Shown in pieces: positions 1 to 7,471 of a stretch of 64,000 nucleotides of DNA. How positions within the stretch are numbered: the first letter of the stretch is position 1; each line of letters begins with the position of its first letter. Source of the stretch: Nocardioides aromaticivorans (GTDB lineage: Bacteria > Actinomycetota > Actinomycetes > Propionibacteriales > Nocardioidaceae). The notes beneath the pieces were generated by a model. That model did not search any database. It had not been told where the DNA came from and was given only the letters and a program-made list of their open reading frames with translations. The stretch covers positions 1,922,001 through 1,986,000 of the forward strand of contig NZ_JACBZM010000001.1 in NCBI RefSeq assembly GCF_013408525.1, given 5' to 3'. Made by a program: the position numbers and the translations under genes.

Positions 1-587
1 CTGACCGCGATCACCACGACGTTGAGGGCCAGGTAGGCGCCGACGAGGGCGACGGCGAGGCCGATCGCCTCCTTGAAGCCCTTGAGGAAGACCGCGCCGA
101 GCAGGGCGATCAGGCCCATCGTGATCCAGAGCTCCTGGCCGTGCAGGGCGGCCGGGACGTGCGGGTTCTCGACGACGTGGGCGCTCGCGTCGGCGGCCGA
201 CAGCGTGATCGTGATGATGAAGTCGGTCAGCGCGAAGCCGAGCAGCGCCAGCACGAACAGCTTGCCGCGCCACAGCGGCAGCAGCCGCTCCAGCATCGCG
301 ATCGAGCCCTGCCCGTGGGGGCTCTCCTGCGCCACCCGCCGGTAGACCGGCAGCGCCCCGAAGAGGGTCAGCAGCACCAGCACGATCGTCGCCAGCGGGC
401 TGAGCAGCCCGGCCGCGAGGAAGGCGATGCCCGGCTGGTAGCCGAGGGTGGAGAAGTAGTCGACGCCGGTCAGGCACATCACCTGCCACCACGGGCGGGT
501 CTGCTCGTGGTCGTGGGCGGTATCGCTGTCGGCGGGTTGGTCCGCTGCCGGTACCGGGTCGGCGGCAGGGGTCGTGGACGTGGTCAC
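1..587 (-). CDS. APC-superfamily permease, N-terminal part
   Basis: The gene starts at GTG 587 and runs off the left window edge after 195 codons. A 35-residue polar N-terminus is followed by a membrane protein with the run [20 protein letters not shown] near residues 40-60 and several further hydrophobic segments. This layout fits the APC superfamily of amino-acid or potassium permeases (KimA-like). It is divergent from a KdpD/KdpE-like operon, which favours a potassium-related role, but that is inference from context. The catalytic core and C-terminus are outside the window, so the substrate cannot be read. Confidence 0.72.
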   Translation of the reverse strand, partial: MTTSTTPAADPVPAADQPADSDTAHDHEQTRPWWQVMCLTGVDYFSTLGYQPGIAFLAAGLLSPLATIVLVLLTLFGALPVYRRVAQESPHGQGSIAMLERLLPLWRGKLFVLALLGFALTDFIITITLSAADASAHVVENPHVPAALHGQELWITMGLIALLGAVFLKGFKEAIGLAVALVGAYLALNVVVIAV

Positions 588-630
588 GGCACCATGCAAC
601 GCCCGGATCAGCGCGCACGGCCCCGCCCTA

Positions 631-671
631 ACGGGATCCTGACAGGTGCGTGGATCGCGTCAGGATCCCGT
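631..671. promoter_or_regulatory. 12-bp perfect inverted repeat between divergent genes
   Basis: The arm ACGGGATCCTGA (631-642) is the exact reverse complement of TCAGGATCCCGT (660-671), with a 17-bp spacer. It lies between the permease start (587) and the small membrane protein start (715). Position and symmetry suggest an operator, plausibly for the KdpE-like regulator encoded downstream. A hairpin acting in RNA is the alternative. Confidence 0.5.
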
Positions 672-714
672 CAGGACCGGCCGGTGCCATGAGGAGGCGG
701 GCTTCACTGGACGG

Positions 715-1050
715 GTGAGCACGCACGCCCGGCCCGACGTCCACCCCACCGTGCTGGACCAGCCGGGCGCACGCTGCGGGATCGCCGGCGGCACGCTGTT
801 CGTCGCCTCGGCGATCTGCACCGCCGTACCCCTGCAGGGGTGGTCGGGCGTGGCCGCACTCCTGGTCCTCACGGCCGCGTGGTGCCGCTTCCTGCCGCTG
901 TCCCACGGCCTGTTCCTGGCCGTGGCGGGCTGGGCCTTCGCGACCGGCTTCGTCGTCAATGCCGGCGGCCAGCTCACCTTCGCGCCGGCCGACCTCGCCC
1001 GGCTCGCCGTGTACGCCGCCACCGCGTTCCTCGTCGCAGGAGCACAATGA
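715..1050 (+). CDS. Small membrane protein ahead of KdpD-like kinase
   Basis: This 111-residue protein has about three hydrophobic segments (roughly residues 20-45, 45-65 and 70-110) and no catalytic motif. GTG 715 was chosen because the purine-rich GAGGAGG at 691-697 lies upstream and a start further upstream would run into the inverted repeat. Its stop overlaps the start of the histidine kinase (ATG 1047, TGA 1048-1050), so it is co-translated with the two-component system. It may be a membrane accessory of the kinase or part of the DUF4118-like sensing module. No family name is certain. Confidence 0.6.
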   Translation: MSTHARPDVHPTVLDQPGARCGIAGGTLFVASAICTAVPLQGWSGVAALLVLTAAWCRFLPLSHGLFLAVAGWAFATGFVVNAGGQLTFAPADLARLAVYAATAFLVAGAQ

Positions 1051-2117
1051 GCGACATGAGCAGGCAGCGCCGGGTCGGCGGACTCGTCGTCGCCGTGCTG
1101 GCGCCGCTGCTCCTGGTGCCGGTGCTGGTGCCGCTGCGCGATCAGGTCAACCTCGCCAGCGACGTCGCCCTCTTCCTCGTCGTCGTGGTGGCCTCGGCCC
1201 TGGTCGGCGGTCCCGGGCCGGCCGTCGTCGCCGCGGTGCTCGGCGCGACCCTGCTGAACTTCTGGTTCACGCCGCCCTTCCACACCTTCGCCATCGACGA
1301 CGCCAACAACGTGGTGGCCCTGATCGCCTTCGTGGTCGTGGCCGTGATGGTCGGCTGGGTCGTCGACCTCGCCGCCCGCAGGGCCGAGGCCGCCGCGGCG
1401 GCCGCCGGCATCGAGGCCGCCGACCGGGTCCGGGCCGCGCTGCTCACCGCCGTCGGCCACGACCTGCGCACCCCGCTGGCGGCCGCGAAGGCGTCGGTGT
1501 CCGGGCTGCGCAGCACCGACGTGTCGGTGTCGCCGCAGGACCACGACGACCTCCTCGCCACGGCCGACGACGCGCTGGACCGGCTCGCCGCACTGGTGGG
1601 CAACCTGCTCGACATGAGCCGCCTGCAGGCCGGGGCGATGCCGGTCCGGCTGCGGCCGGTGGCCCTGGGCGACGTGCTGGCGAGCGCCCTCGACGACCTG
1701 GGCGTCGCGCCCCGGGGCGTCGTGGTCGACGTACCCGACGACCTGCCGGCCGTCGTCACCGACCCGGGCCTGCTCGAGCGGGTGCTCGTCAACCTGGTGG
1801 CGAACGCCCAGCGGTTCAGCCCGGCCGGTCGCCCACCCCTGGTGCGGGCGGCCGTCGCCGGGGACGGGTCGACCGTGGTGGTGGAGGTCGTCGACCGCGG
1901 GCCCGGCATCGCGGCGGAGGACGCCGAACGGGTCTTCCAGCCCTTCCAGCGGCTCGGCGACACCGACAACTCCACCGGCATCGGCCTCGGCCTCGCGGTC
2001 GCCCGCGGCCTCACCGACGCCGTCGACGGTGACCTGGTCCCCGGCCGGACCGCAGGCGGCGGGCTCACGATGACCCTGTCCCTCCCGGCCGAGCCGCGCA
2101 CCGGGGAGTCCTCGTGA
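1047..2117 (+). CDS. DUF4118 sensor histidine kinase (KdpD-like, short form)
   Basis: The 356-residue protein has a DUF4118-type block of three to four membrane helices (residues about 8-110), a short Ala-rich coiled linker, then a HisKA H-box GHDLRTPLAAAKA near residue 137. An ATPase domain follows with N-box NLVANAQRFSP, G1 DRGPGI and G2 GIGLGLAVARG. It lacks the large N-terminal KdpD and Usp domains of classical KdpD, so it is the compact version. The stop overlaps the GTG of the response regulator (GTGA at 2114-2117). Known family role: sensing potassium or osmotic state. The link to the divergent permease is inferred. Confidence 0.88.
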   Translation: MSDMSRQRRVGGLVVAVLAPLLLVPVLVPLRDQVNLASDVALFLVVVVASALVGGPGPAVVAAVLGATLLNFWFTPPFHTFAIDDANNVVALIAFVVVAVMVGWVVDLAARRAEAAAAAAGIEAADRVRAALLTAVGHDLRTPLAAAKASVSGLRSTDVSVSPQDHDDLLATADDALDRLAALVGNLLDMSRLQAGAMPVRLRPVALGDVLASALDDLGVAPRGVVVDVPDDLPAVVTDPGLLERVLVNLVANAQRFSPAGRPPLVRAAVAGDGSTVVVEVVDRGPGIAAEDAERVFQPFQRLGDTDNSTGIGLGLAVARGLTDAVDGDLVPGRTAGGGLTMTLSLPAEPRTGESS

Positions 2118-2797
2118 CCCGGGTGCTCGTGGTCGACGACGAGCCCCAGATCGTGCGCGCCCTGGGCATCAACCTGCGGGCGCGCGGCTGGGACGTGGTG
2201 ACCGCCGGCGACGGGGTCGAGGCCCTCGACGTCGCGGAGCACGCCGACCCCGACGTCGTCGTCCTCGACCTCGGCCTGCCCGACCTCGACGGGGTCGACG
2301 TGATCACCCGGCTGCGCCGGCGCTCCAGCGTCCCGGTCCTGGTGCTGTCCGGGCGCAGCGACAGCATCGACAAGGTCGACGCCCTCGACGCCGGCGCCGA
2401 CGACTACGTCACCAAGCCGTTCGGCATGGACGAGCTGATGGCCCGGCTGCGGGCGCTGGTACGCCGCGGCCAGGCCGAGGAGACCACGCCGGAGCAGGAC
2501 CGGGTCGCCTTCGGCCGCGTCGTCGTCGACCTCGCCGCCACCCGGGTCACCGTCGACGGCGAGGAGGTCCGGCTCACCCCCACCGAGTGGCACCTGCTGG
2601 ACGTCTTCGTCCGCAACCCCGGCCGCCTGATCAGCCAGCGCCAGCTGCTCAGCGAGGTCTGGGGACCGGGCTACGAGAACGCCCACGGCAACCTCCGCCT
2701 CTACATGGCCCAGCTGCGCCGCAAGCTCGAGCCCGAGCCGTCGCGGCCCGTGCACTTCCGCAACGAGCCGGGGATGGGGTACCGGTTCGAGCCCTGA
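2114..2797 (+). CDS. OmpR-family response regulator (KdpE-like)
   Basis: The 227-residue protein has a receiver domain (residues 1-115) with acidic pocket VVDDEPQIV, phospho-acceptor Asp in VLDLGLPDLDG and the conserved Lys in TKPFGMDEL. A C-terminal winged helix (about 130-227) contains LTPTEWHLLDVF and the recognition segment NLRLYMAQLRRKL. The GTG start at 2114 overlaps the kinase stop, which implies translational coupling. The domain order and the LTPTEWHLL signature match KdpE. Likely targets include the inverted repeat at 631-671, which is not proven. Confidence 0.9.
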   Translation: MTRVLVVDDEPQIVRALGINLRARGWDVVTAGDGVEALDVAEHADPDVVVLDLGLPDLDGVDVITRLRRRSSVPVLVLSGRSDSIDKVDALDAGADDYVTKPFGMDELMARLRALVRRGQAEETTPEQDRVAFGRVVVDLAATRVTVDGEEVRLTPTEWHLLDVFVRNPGRLISQRQLLSEVWGPGYENAHGNLRLYMAQLRRKLEPEPSRPVHFRNEPGMGYRFEP

Positions 2798-2817
2798 GGG
2801 GTGCTGCCCGGTGGGTG

Positions 2818-2863
2818 GTCGTGTGCCTGAGGCAGCGGAAACCCGCTGCGTGGGGCACACGAC
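2818..2863. repeat. 46-bp hairpin repeat, family A, copy 1
   Basis: The outer arms GTCGTGTGCC and GGCACACGAC, and the inner arms GCAGCGG and CCGCTGC, form a long imperfect stem with a small internal bulge. It lies 20 bp after the response-regulator stop. A copy matching 45 of 46 bases is at 3856-3901. It could act as a terminator, but the duplication points to a REP-like repeat. Confidence 0.85.
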
Positions 2864-2941
2864 CCGGCACGGCCGGCCGCGGCTGTGGACAACCGGATCG
2901 GGAGGTTCGGGCCCGCAGGAGCGGCGGGCAGGTCGCCTTGC

Positions 2942-3868
2942 ATGCGTCCCGATGTCCACGAGCTCGCCGCCCGGCAGTGCGGCCTGCTCGCCCGCCGACA
3001 GCTGACCTCCCTCGGCATGTCCTGGAACGCGGTCGACCGCCAGGTCCGCGCCGGACGGTGGGCGGAGTGCTCCCCCCGCGTGGTGTGTACGACGACGGGT
3101 GCCCTCACGGTCGACCAGCAACGCTGGCTCGGGGTGCTGCACGCCGGTCCCCGCAGCGTCCTCGGCGGCCTGACCGCGGGTGCCCGTTGCGGCCTTCGTG
3201 GCTGGGAGCGTGCCGAGGTCACGGTCCTCGTCGACGACGAGCTGGCCTTCGAGCCCGTGTCGGGCATCGCGTTCTTCCGGTCGCGGCGACCCTTCGACCT
3301 GCTCACCGATCCGCGCCCCGGCATCCCCTGCGCCCGACTCGAGCCGGCGATCCTCCTGTGGGCGGGCTACGACGCGCCCCTGCGGGCCGCGCACGGCGTA
3401 CTCGCAGCTACTGTCCAGCAGCGCCTGACGACCGCGGCCCGGCTGAGCGCGTGGGTCGAGCAGCTCCGTCCACTGCGGCGTGCCGCGGGCTTCCGGTCGA
3501 TGCTGCGCGACGTCGAGGGCGGCGTCCACTCGGGGGCGGAGCGGGACGTGGCGCGCCTGTGCCGGCGCTTCGACCTGCCCTTCCCCGACCGACAGACGAT
3601 CCGGGTCGACACCTCCGGGCGGCGCCGGTGGACCGACTGCGAGTGGCGGCTGCCCGGCGGTCGGATCCTCGTCCTGGAGGTCGACGGCGCTTTCCACATG
3701 GAGGTCACCCAGTGGACCGCCGACCTCCGCCGGGACCGTCGACTGACCGCACCGGACCGGATGGTGGTGCGGGCGTCGGCGTACGAGCTCCGGCACGAGC
3801 CGGCCGAGGTGGCCGCGGACCTCGTCGCCCTCGGTGTCCGCCCGCTCCGCGGGGAGTCGTGTGCCTGA
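2942..3868 (+). CDS. AbiEi-antitoxin-like / DUF559-like protein
   Basis: The 308-residue protein begins RPDVHELAARQCGLLARRQL, which resembles the N-terminal winged helix of AbiEi-type antitoxin domains. Its C-terminal third has a DUF559-like (very short patch repair type) pattern: WTDCEWRLPGGRILVLEVDG, then a basic DLRRDRRL. No partner AbiEii nucleotidyltransferase lies nearby, so it is an orphan. An upstream in-frame GTG at 2885 is possible, but the fold begins at 2942. Both ends are bracketed by copies of the 46-bp hairpin, and the stop codon lies inside the second copy. Actinobacterial genomes carry many such orphans of unknown role. Confidence 0.65.
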   Translation: MRPDVHELAARQCGLLARRQLTSLGMSWNAVDRQVRAGRWAECSPRVVCTTTGALTVDQQRWLGVLHAGPRSVLGGLTAGARCGLRGWERAEVTVLVDDELAFEPVSGIAFFRSRRPFDLLTDPRPGIPCARLEPAILLWAGYDAPLRAAHGVLAATVQQRLTTAARLSAWVEQLRPLRRAAGFRSMLRDVEGGVHSGAERDVARLCRRFDLPFPDRQTIRVDTSGRRRWTDCEWRLPGGRILVLEVDGAFHMEVTQWTADLRRDRRLTAPDRMVVRASAYELRHEPAEVAADLVALGVRPLRGESCA

Positions 3869-3901
3869 GGCAGCGGAATCCCGCTGCGTGGGGCACACGA
3901 C
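3856..3901. repeat. 46-bp hairpin repeat, family A, copy 2
   Basis: It differs from the copy at 2818-2863 by one base in the loop and has the same orientation. The repeat begins inside the last codons of the AbiEi-like gene and supplies its final residues and stop (TGA 3866-3868). It therefore lies partly in coding sequence. Confidence 0.85.
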
Positions 3902-3934
3902 TCCCGGCCGGCACCCGGCTGCGAGGATGCGCGC

Positions 3935-4414
3935 GTGGGCGAGGTCTTCGAGTGCGAGATCCAGGCGCGGCTGCGCGACGTCAACCTCGGCGGGCACGTC
4001 GACAACGTCGAGGCGCTGCGGGTGCTGGACGAGGCGCGGCTGCTGTTCTTCCGGCACGCGCCCCTGGCCGGCGGGTCCGCGGGCGACCGGCCGGGGCTGT
4101 TCCGCGAGGTGCCGTCGGGGATCGTCGAGCTGGTCGGGTCGCAGCGCATCGACTACCACGCCGAGATGAGGTTCGTGGCCTTCCAGCCGTTCGTGGTGCG
4201 GATGTGGGTGGGCCACGTCGGCCGCTCGTCGATGTCGGTGTCCTACGAGCTGCGCGTCGCGCCCGACCAGCCGCCGGCGATCGTCGCCGAGAGCTCGGTG
4301 GTCTTCTGGGACCCTGCCGCCGGGTCGTCGTGGGCGATCTCGGACGAGGTGCGGGCCACCCTGGCGTCGTACACGGGGGCGCCGGTGGCGCTCAGGGAGC
4401 GACCCGGCCGCTGA
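3935..4414 (+). CDS. Acyl-CoA thioesterase (4HBT hotdog family)
   Basis: The 159-residue protein shows the 4-hydroxybenzoyl-CoA thioesterase/YbgC signature RDVNLGGHVDNVEALRVLDE near residues 15-34, followed by a typical strand pattern (QRIDYHAEMRF, VGRSSMSVSYEL). The expected reaction is hydrolysis of acyl-CoA thioesters in the cytoplasm; the substrate is unknown. It starts at GTG 3935, about 33 bp after the family A hairpin. Its 3' end overlaps the convergent DUF4184 gene by 23 bp. Confidence 0.82.
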   Translation: MGEVFECEIQARLRDVNLGGHVDNVEALRVLDEARLLFFRHAPLAGGSAGDRPGLFREVPSGIVELVGSQRIDYHAEMRFVAFQPFVVRMWVGHVGRSSMSVSYELRVAPDQPPAIVAESSVVFWDPAAGSSWAISDEVRATLASYTGAPVALRERPGR

Positions 4415-5141
4415 CCTCGTCGTCGGGGGTGGGGGCGAGCAGCCAGGCCAGGGTGACGCCGGCCAGCGCCAGCCCCAGGGACACGATCCCGACGACCGCT
4501 GCGTCGAAGGCGGCGCTCTCGAACGGGCGGTCCAGCCCGGCGAGGAAGGTGCCGACGGAGAGCAGCGCCGCGGCGCCGACCGCCGCGGGGAGCGTGACGG
4601 CCGGGAGCCGGCGGGGGCGCGGGGCATCGGCGAGCACCGGACGTCGTACGACGGCGAGGAGGGCCAGTCCCACGACCGTGATCCCGACGACGCCGCTGAC
4701 GTGCTGCGCCCACTGCTCGCCCCGGAGCGGGCCGTGGAAGGTGTGCAGCCACTCGATGTTGCGCACGCCCCAGCGCCCGCGGTGGGTGAAGGCGTCCCAC
4801 ACGACGTGGGTCACCGAGCCGAGGACCGCGGCGAGCGGCGCGAGCAGCCAGGCCTTCGCACCGATGCGCGCGCGGCCCGGCAGCCGGTCGCGGACCCGGG
4901 CCGGGGCGGTGTCGACGATCGCGTCACGGCCCCAACGGTCCCAGCCGAGCAGCAGCACGAGGGTCAGCGCCAGGTCGACGGTGAGGATCCCGGCGAGGCT
5001 GTGGGTGTAGCCGTAGAGGCCCCACGACTGCGAGAAGACCGGCAGGTCGGGCGCCATCGAGCCGATGACCATCGCCGAGAGCGGTAGCCCGAGGCCGCGC
5101 AGCGGCAGGACCGCGGCCGGGTGGGCGATGGTGACGGGCAC
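4392..5141 (-). CDS. DUF4184 family integral membrane protein
   Basis: The 249-residue protein opens with PVTIAHPAAVLPLR and continues SAMVIGSMAPDLP, the hallmark of DUF4184. It has about six to seven membrane segments and conserved His/Asp in HVVWDAFTHRGRWG. The His and Asp pattern recalls metal-dependent membrane hydrolases (YdjM/LexA-binding-like families), but no activity is established. The GTG start at 5141 is preceded by TAGCCT six bases upstream, so the mRNA is probably leaderless. It is divergent from the lipoprotein gene. Confidence 0.82.
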   Translation of the reverse strand: MPVTIAHPAAVLPLRGLGLPLSAMVIGSMAPDLPVFSQSWGLYGYTHSLAGILTVDLALTLVLLLGWDRWGRDAIVDTAPARVRDRLPGRARIGAKAWLLAPLAAVLGSVTHVVWDAFTHRGRWGVRNIEWLHTFHGPLRGEQWAQHVSGVVGITVVGLALLAVVRRPVLADAPRPRRLPAVTLPAAVGAAALLSVGTFLAGLDRPFESAAFDAAVVGIVSLGLALAGVTLAWLLAPTPDDEVSGRVAP

Positions 5142-5147
5142 CCGGAC

Positions 5148-5153
5148 AGGCTA
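5148..5153 (-). promoter_or_regulatory. -10 element of DUF4184 gene
   Basis: TAGCCT on the minus strand ends 6 nt before GTG 5141, so transcription would start at or next to the start codon. Confidence 0.55.
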
Positions 5154-5178
5154 GGCATTGCGGCCTCAGCCGCGGCAC

Positions 5179-5184
5179 TAGGGT
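5179..5184 (+). promoter_or_regulatory. -10 element of lipoprotein gene
   Basis: TAGGGT ends 7 nt before ATG 5192. A weak -35-like TTGCGG is at 5158-5163. A leaderless transcript is likely. Confidence 0.55.
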
Positions 5185-5191
5185 GACGGGC

Positions 5192-5827
5192 ATGAGGCTC
5201 GGGATCGTGGTGCTGTCGGCCGTGCTGCTGCTGAGCGGCTGCTCCGACGACGGAGGCAGTGACGGCGACGAGGGGCGGGGCGGAGGTTCGCCCGCCGGCG
5301 CGGTCGACACCCGCGCGATCGAACTGCCGGCCGAGCTCGCCGGCCTGCGCGACCGCAGCGACGTCATCGAGGACCAGGCCGGCGCGGAGCGCGCCGAGAC
5401 GGACCGGGAGAACGCCGAGAAGTCCGTGGCGCTGACGAAGGAGTGGTACGACCGGGCCTACGACGGCGCCGGCTTCGGCATGCGGACCTACGCCGACGAC
5501 GAGCTCGAGCTCCTGCCGACCGTCATCGCGGTGCGGGCACCGGCCCCCGGCCTGACCAGCGGTCCGGTCGCCGACCCCGAGGTGCTGGGGATCGAGGCGG
5601 GCCCGAGCGTGCCCCGGCACGTCGAGTCCGACGGGGTCGAGTGCGTGGAGTTCTCGACCGTCACCGTCCCGGCCGGCCAGGAGGTCGACCCGGACAGTGT
5701 CGTCACCGGGCTCTGCTCGGCCACCGACGGCACGAACACCGTCTTCGTCCACGGCATCACCGGCGGTCGCGAGGGCCAGGAGCGGGCGATGGAGCTCGCC
5801 CGGGCAGCACTCGCCGCGATCGACTGA
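5192..5827 (+). CDS. Secreted lipoprotein of unknown function
   Basis: The 211-residue protein has a lipoprotein signal peptide MRLGIVVLSAVLLLSGCSDD with lipobox LLSGC (Cys about residue 16), then a Gly/Asp-rich linker. The mature part is acidic with no recognised enzymatic motif. ATG 5192 is preferred over GTG 5183 because it gives a compact signal peptide and sits 7 nt after the -10 hexamer. It is expected to be anchored on the outer face of the membrane. Confidence 0.75.
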   Translation: MRLGIVVLSAVLLLSGCSDDGGSDGDEGRGGGSPAGAVDTRAIELPAELAGLRDRSDVIEDQAGAERAETDRENAEKSVALTKEWYDRAYDGAGFGMRTYADDELELLPTVIAVRAPAPGLTSGPVADPEVLGIEAGPSVPRHVESDGVECVEFSTVTVPAGQEVDPDSVVTGLCSATDGTNTVFVHGITGGREGQERAMELARAALAAID

Positions 5828-5845
5828 CCCGGTCGCGCCGCCCCC

Positions 5846-6142
5846 TCACCGGCCCGCGATCCGCAGCGACGCGGTGAGCTCCTGCCCGGGCTCGATGCCC
5901 TCGAGTCCGGCCTGGCGTCGTACGGCCACCTTGAGCGGCACCAGGTAGCGACCGTCCTTGGGGAAGAGCGCGGTGGTGAAGTCGGTGTCGCCGATCCGCA
6001 TCTCGACCGCGACCTGGCCCCAGTACTCCAGCCCGCGCGCGGCCTCCTTGATGTCGTCGCTGTCGTCCTCGGGCACGGCCAGGAACCAGTACGGCGCCGG
6101 GCCGCGCCACTCGACGACGGTGCCGGTGAAGGTCAGGTCCAC
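5846..6142 (-). CDS. DUF1905 domain protein
   Basis: The 98-residue protein has the DUF1905 pattern: FTGTVVEWRGPAPYWFLAVP, YWGQVAVEMRIGDTDFTTALFPKDG, then YLVPLKVAVR, a small beta-barrel found alone or fused to YdeI-like domains. GTG 6142 was chosen because the conserved domain begins directly there; an upstream TTG or GTG would add unrelated residues. Family function is unknown, and some members are linked to stress or bacteriocin-protection proteins. Confidence 0.8.
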   Translation of the reverse strand: MDLTFTGTVVEWRGPAPYWFLAVPEDDSDDIKEAARGLEYWGQVAVEMRIGDTDFTTALFPKDGRYLVPLKVAVRRQAGLEGIEPGQELTASLRIAGR

Positions 6143-6211
6143 GGCACGAGGGAAGCACCCCCCGGCGACAACCGGTCGGCACACCGGTCAGCGCACCGGC
6201 GAGCGCACCGG

Positions 6212-7471
6212 TCAGCGCAGCAGGGCGGCGATGTCGTCGTACCCGCGCCGCTCTGCGTGCTGCAGCGGCGTGACCCCGTCCTGGTCCCCGATGGTGCGGT
6301 CGGCCCCGGCGGCGAGCAGGATCCGGACGATCTCGACGTAGTCGTCGCTGCCGTCGCCGAGGATGATCGCCTCCAGCATCGCGGTCCAGCCGAGGTCGTT
6401 GACGTGGTCGATGTCGACGTCGGTCCGGACGACGCGGCGGATGTAGTCGACGTGGCCGCGCTCGCCGGCGGGGATGGGCGACAGGCCGCCGTAGCGGTTC
6501 CTGATCGTCAGGTCGGGGTGGGCCGGGAGCAGCGCCTCGAGCATCGCGACGCTGCCGGTCACACCGGTCACCAGCCACGGGGTGTCGTGGCGGTCGTCGA
6601 GGGCGTCCGGGTCCGCGCCCATCGCGACGAGCAGCTCCGCGACGGCGACGCGGTCGAAGGTGCTGGCCAGCAGCAGCGCCGTACGACGACGGGCGTCGCG
6701 GGCCTCGATGTCGGCTCCGGCGCGCAGGGCGACCGCCACGGCATCGGCGTCGCCGCGCTCGGCGGCCCGCAGCAGCGCGCCGTCGGGGTCGGCGGGGGCG
6801 TCGGCGGTGGTCACGGTCCTCAGGATCCTCTCCAGTCCGTCGTACCCGCGCTCGCGGGCCATCTGCAGCGGGGTCAGGCCGGCCGACGGCGAGACCTTGT
6901 CGAGCTGGACGCCGCCGGCGGCGAGGACGCGCAGCGTGGTGGCGTAGGCCGGCGTGTCCTCGCCGAGCCAGACCGCCTCGTGGATGGCCTGGTAGCCGAT
7001 CCGGTTGACGTGGTCGCGCTGGATGCCAGCGCGCAGCAGCTCGCCGACCACCAGGCCGTGGCCGCGCTCGGCGGCGCGGATCAGGCCGGTGCCGTTCCAG
7101 CTGTCCTTGTCGTCCACCTTCGCCCCGTGGCGCAGCGCGAGCCGCAGCAGCTCGAGGTGGCCCTCGCTGGTCGCGACCAGGTAGGCGGACTGCTCGGTGC
7201 TGTCCTTGGCGTTGACGTCGGCGCCCTGCCGGACCAGCCGGCGGGCGGTCCCCACGTCGTTCGCCCACGCGGCGTCACGCAGCTGCTGGTCGAGCGCGGC
7301 CTGCTGCTCCGTCGTGAGCCCGGGGGTCGTGCCGGCCGCCTCCGCCCGGGCCGTGCCGGGGTCTCGTGACGGTTGCTGCGCAACCTCCTCGACCACCGGC
7401 CGCTCGCCGCCACCCCCGCAGGCGCCCAGGAGGAGCGCGAGCGGGAGGGCGGCCAGGACGGCGCGGTTCAT
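6212..7471 (-). CDS. Ankyrin-repeat lipoprotein carrying an in-frame palindromic element
   Basis: The 419-residue protein has a lipoprotein signal ending LLLGAC (Cys18), a linker, and about eight to ten ankyrin repeats (for example GADVNAKDSTEQSAYLVA, GADIEARDARRRTALLLAS, GADRTIGDQDGVTPLQHAE). Residues 25-38 (PVVEEVAQQPSRDP) are encoded by the 42-bp element at 7358-7399, which also occurs in an acyl-CoA ligase. The ATG overlaps the stop of the upstream beta-propeller gene (ATGA), so the two are co-translated. It is probably a surface-tethered protein-binding module, perhaps binding the secreted propeller protein; that partnership is inferred. Confidence 0.85.
   Translation of the reverse strand: MNRAVLAALPLALLLGACGGGGERPVVEEVAQQPSRDPGTARAEAAGTTPGLTTEQQAALDQQLRDAAWANDVGTARRLVRQGADVNAKDSTEQSAYLVATSEGHLELLRLALRHGAKVDDKDSWNGTGLIRAAERGHGLVVGELLRAGIQRDHVNRIGYQAIHEAVWLGEDTPAYATTLRVLAAGGVQLDKVSPSAGLTPLQMARERGYDGLERILRTVTTADAPADPDGALLRAAERGDADAVAVALRAGADIEARDARRRTALLLASTFDRVAVAELLVAMGADPDALDDRHDTPWLVTGVTGSVAMLEALLPAHPDLTIRNRYGGLSPIPAGERGHVDYIRRVVRTDVDIDHVNDLGWTAMLEAIILGDGSDDYVEIVRILLAAGADRTIGDQDGVTPLQHAERRGYDDIAALLR
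7358..7399 (-). repeat. 42-bp palindromic element in coding sequence, copy 1
   Basis: The central palindrome GGTTGCTGCGCAACC sits between imperfect outer arms. All 42 bases are identical to 29375-29416. The element covers exactly codons 25-38 of the ankyrin lipoprotein and uses codons that are uncommon here (GTT, CAA, TCA, CGA). Confidence 0.92.

Noticed and set aside
1142..4627. Very long minus-strand open frame (1161 codons)
   Set aside because: It overlaps well-supported plus-strand kinase, regulator and thioesterase genes, is Arg/Pro/Gly-rich and has no domain pattern. It is an artefact of high GC.
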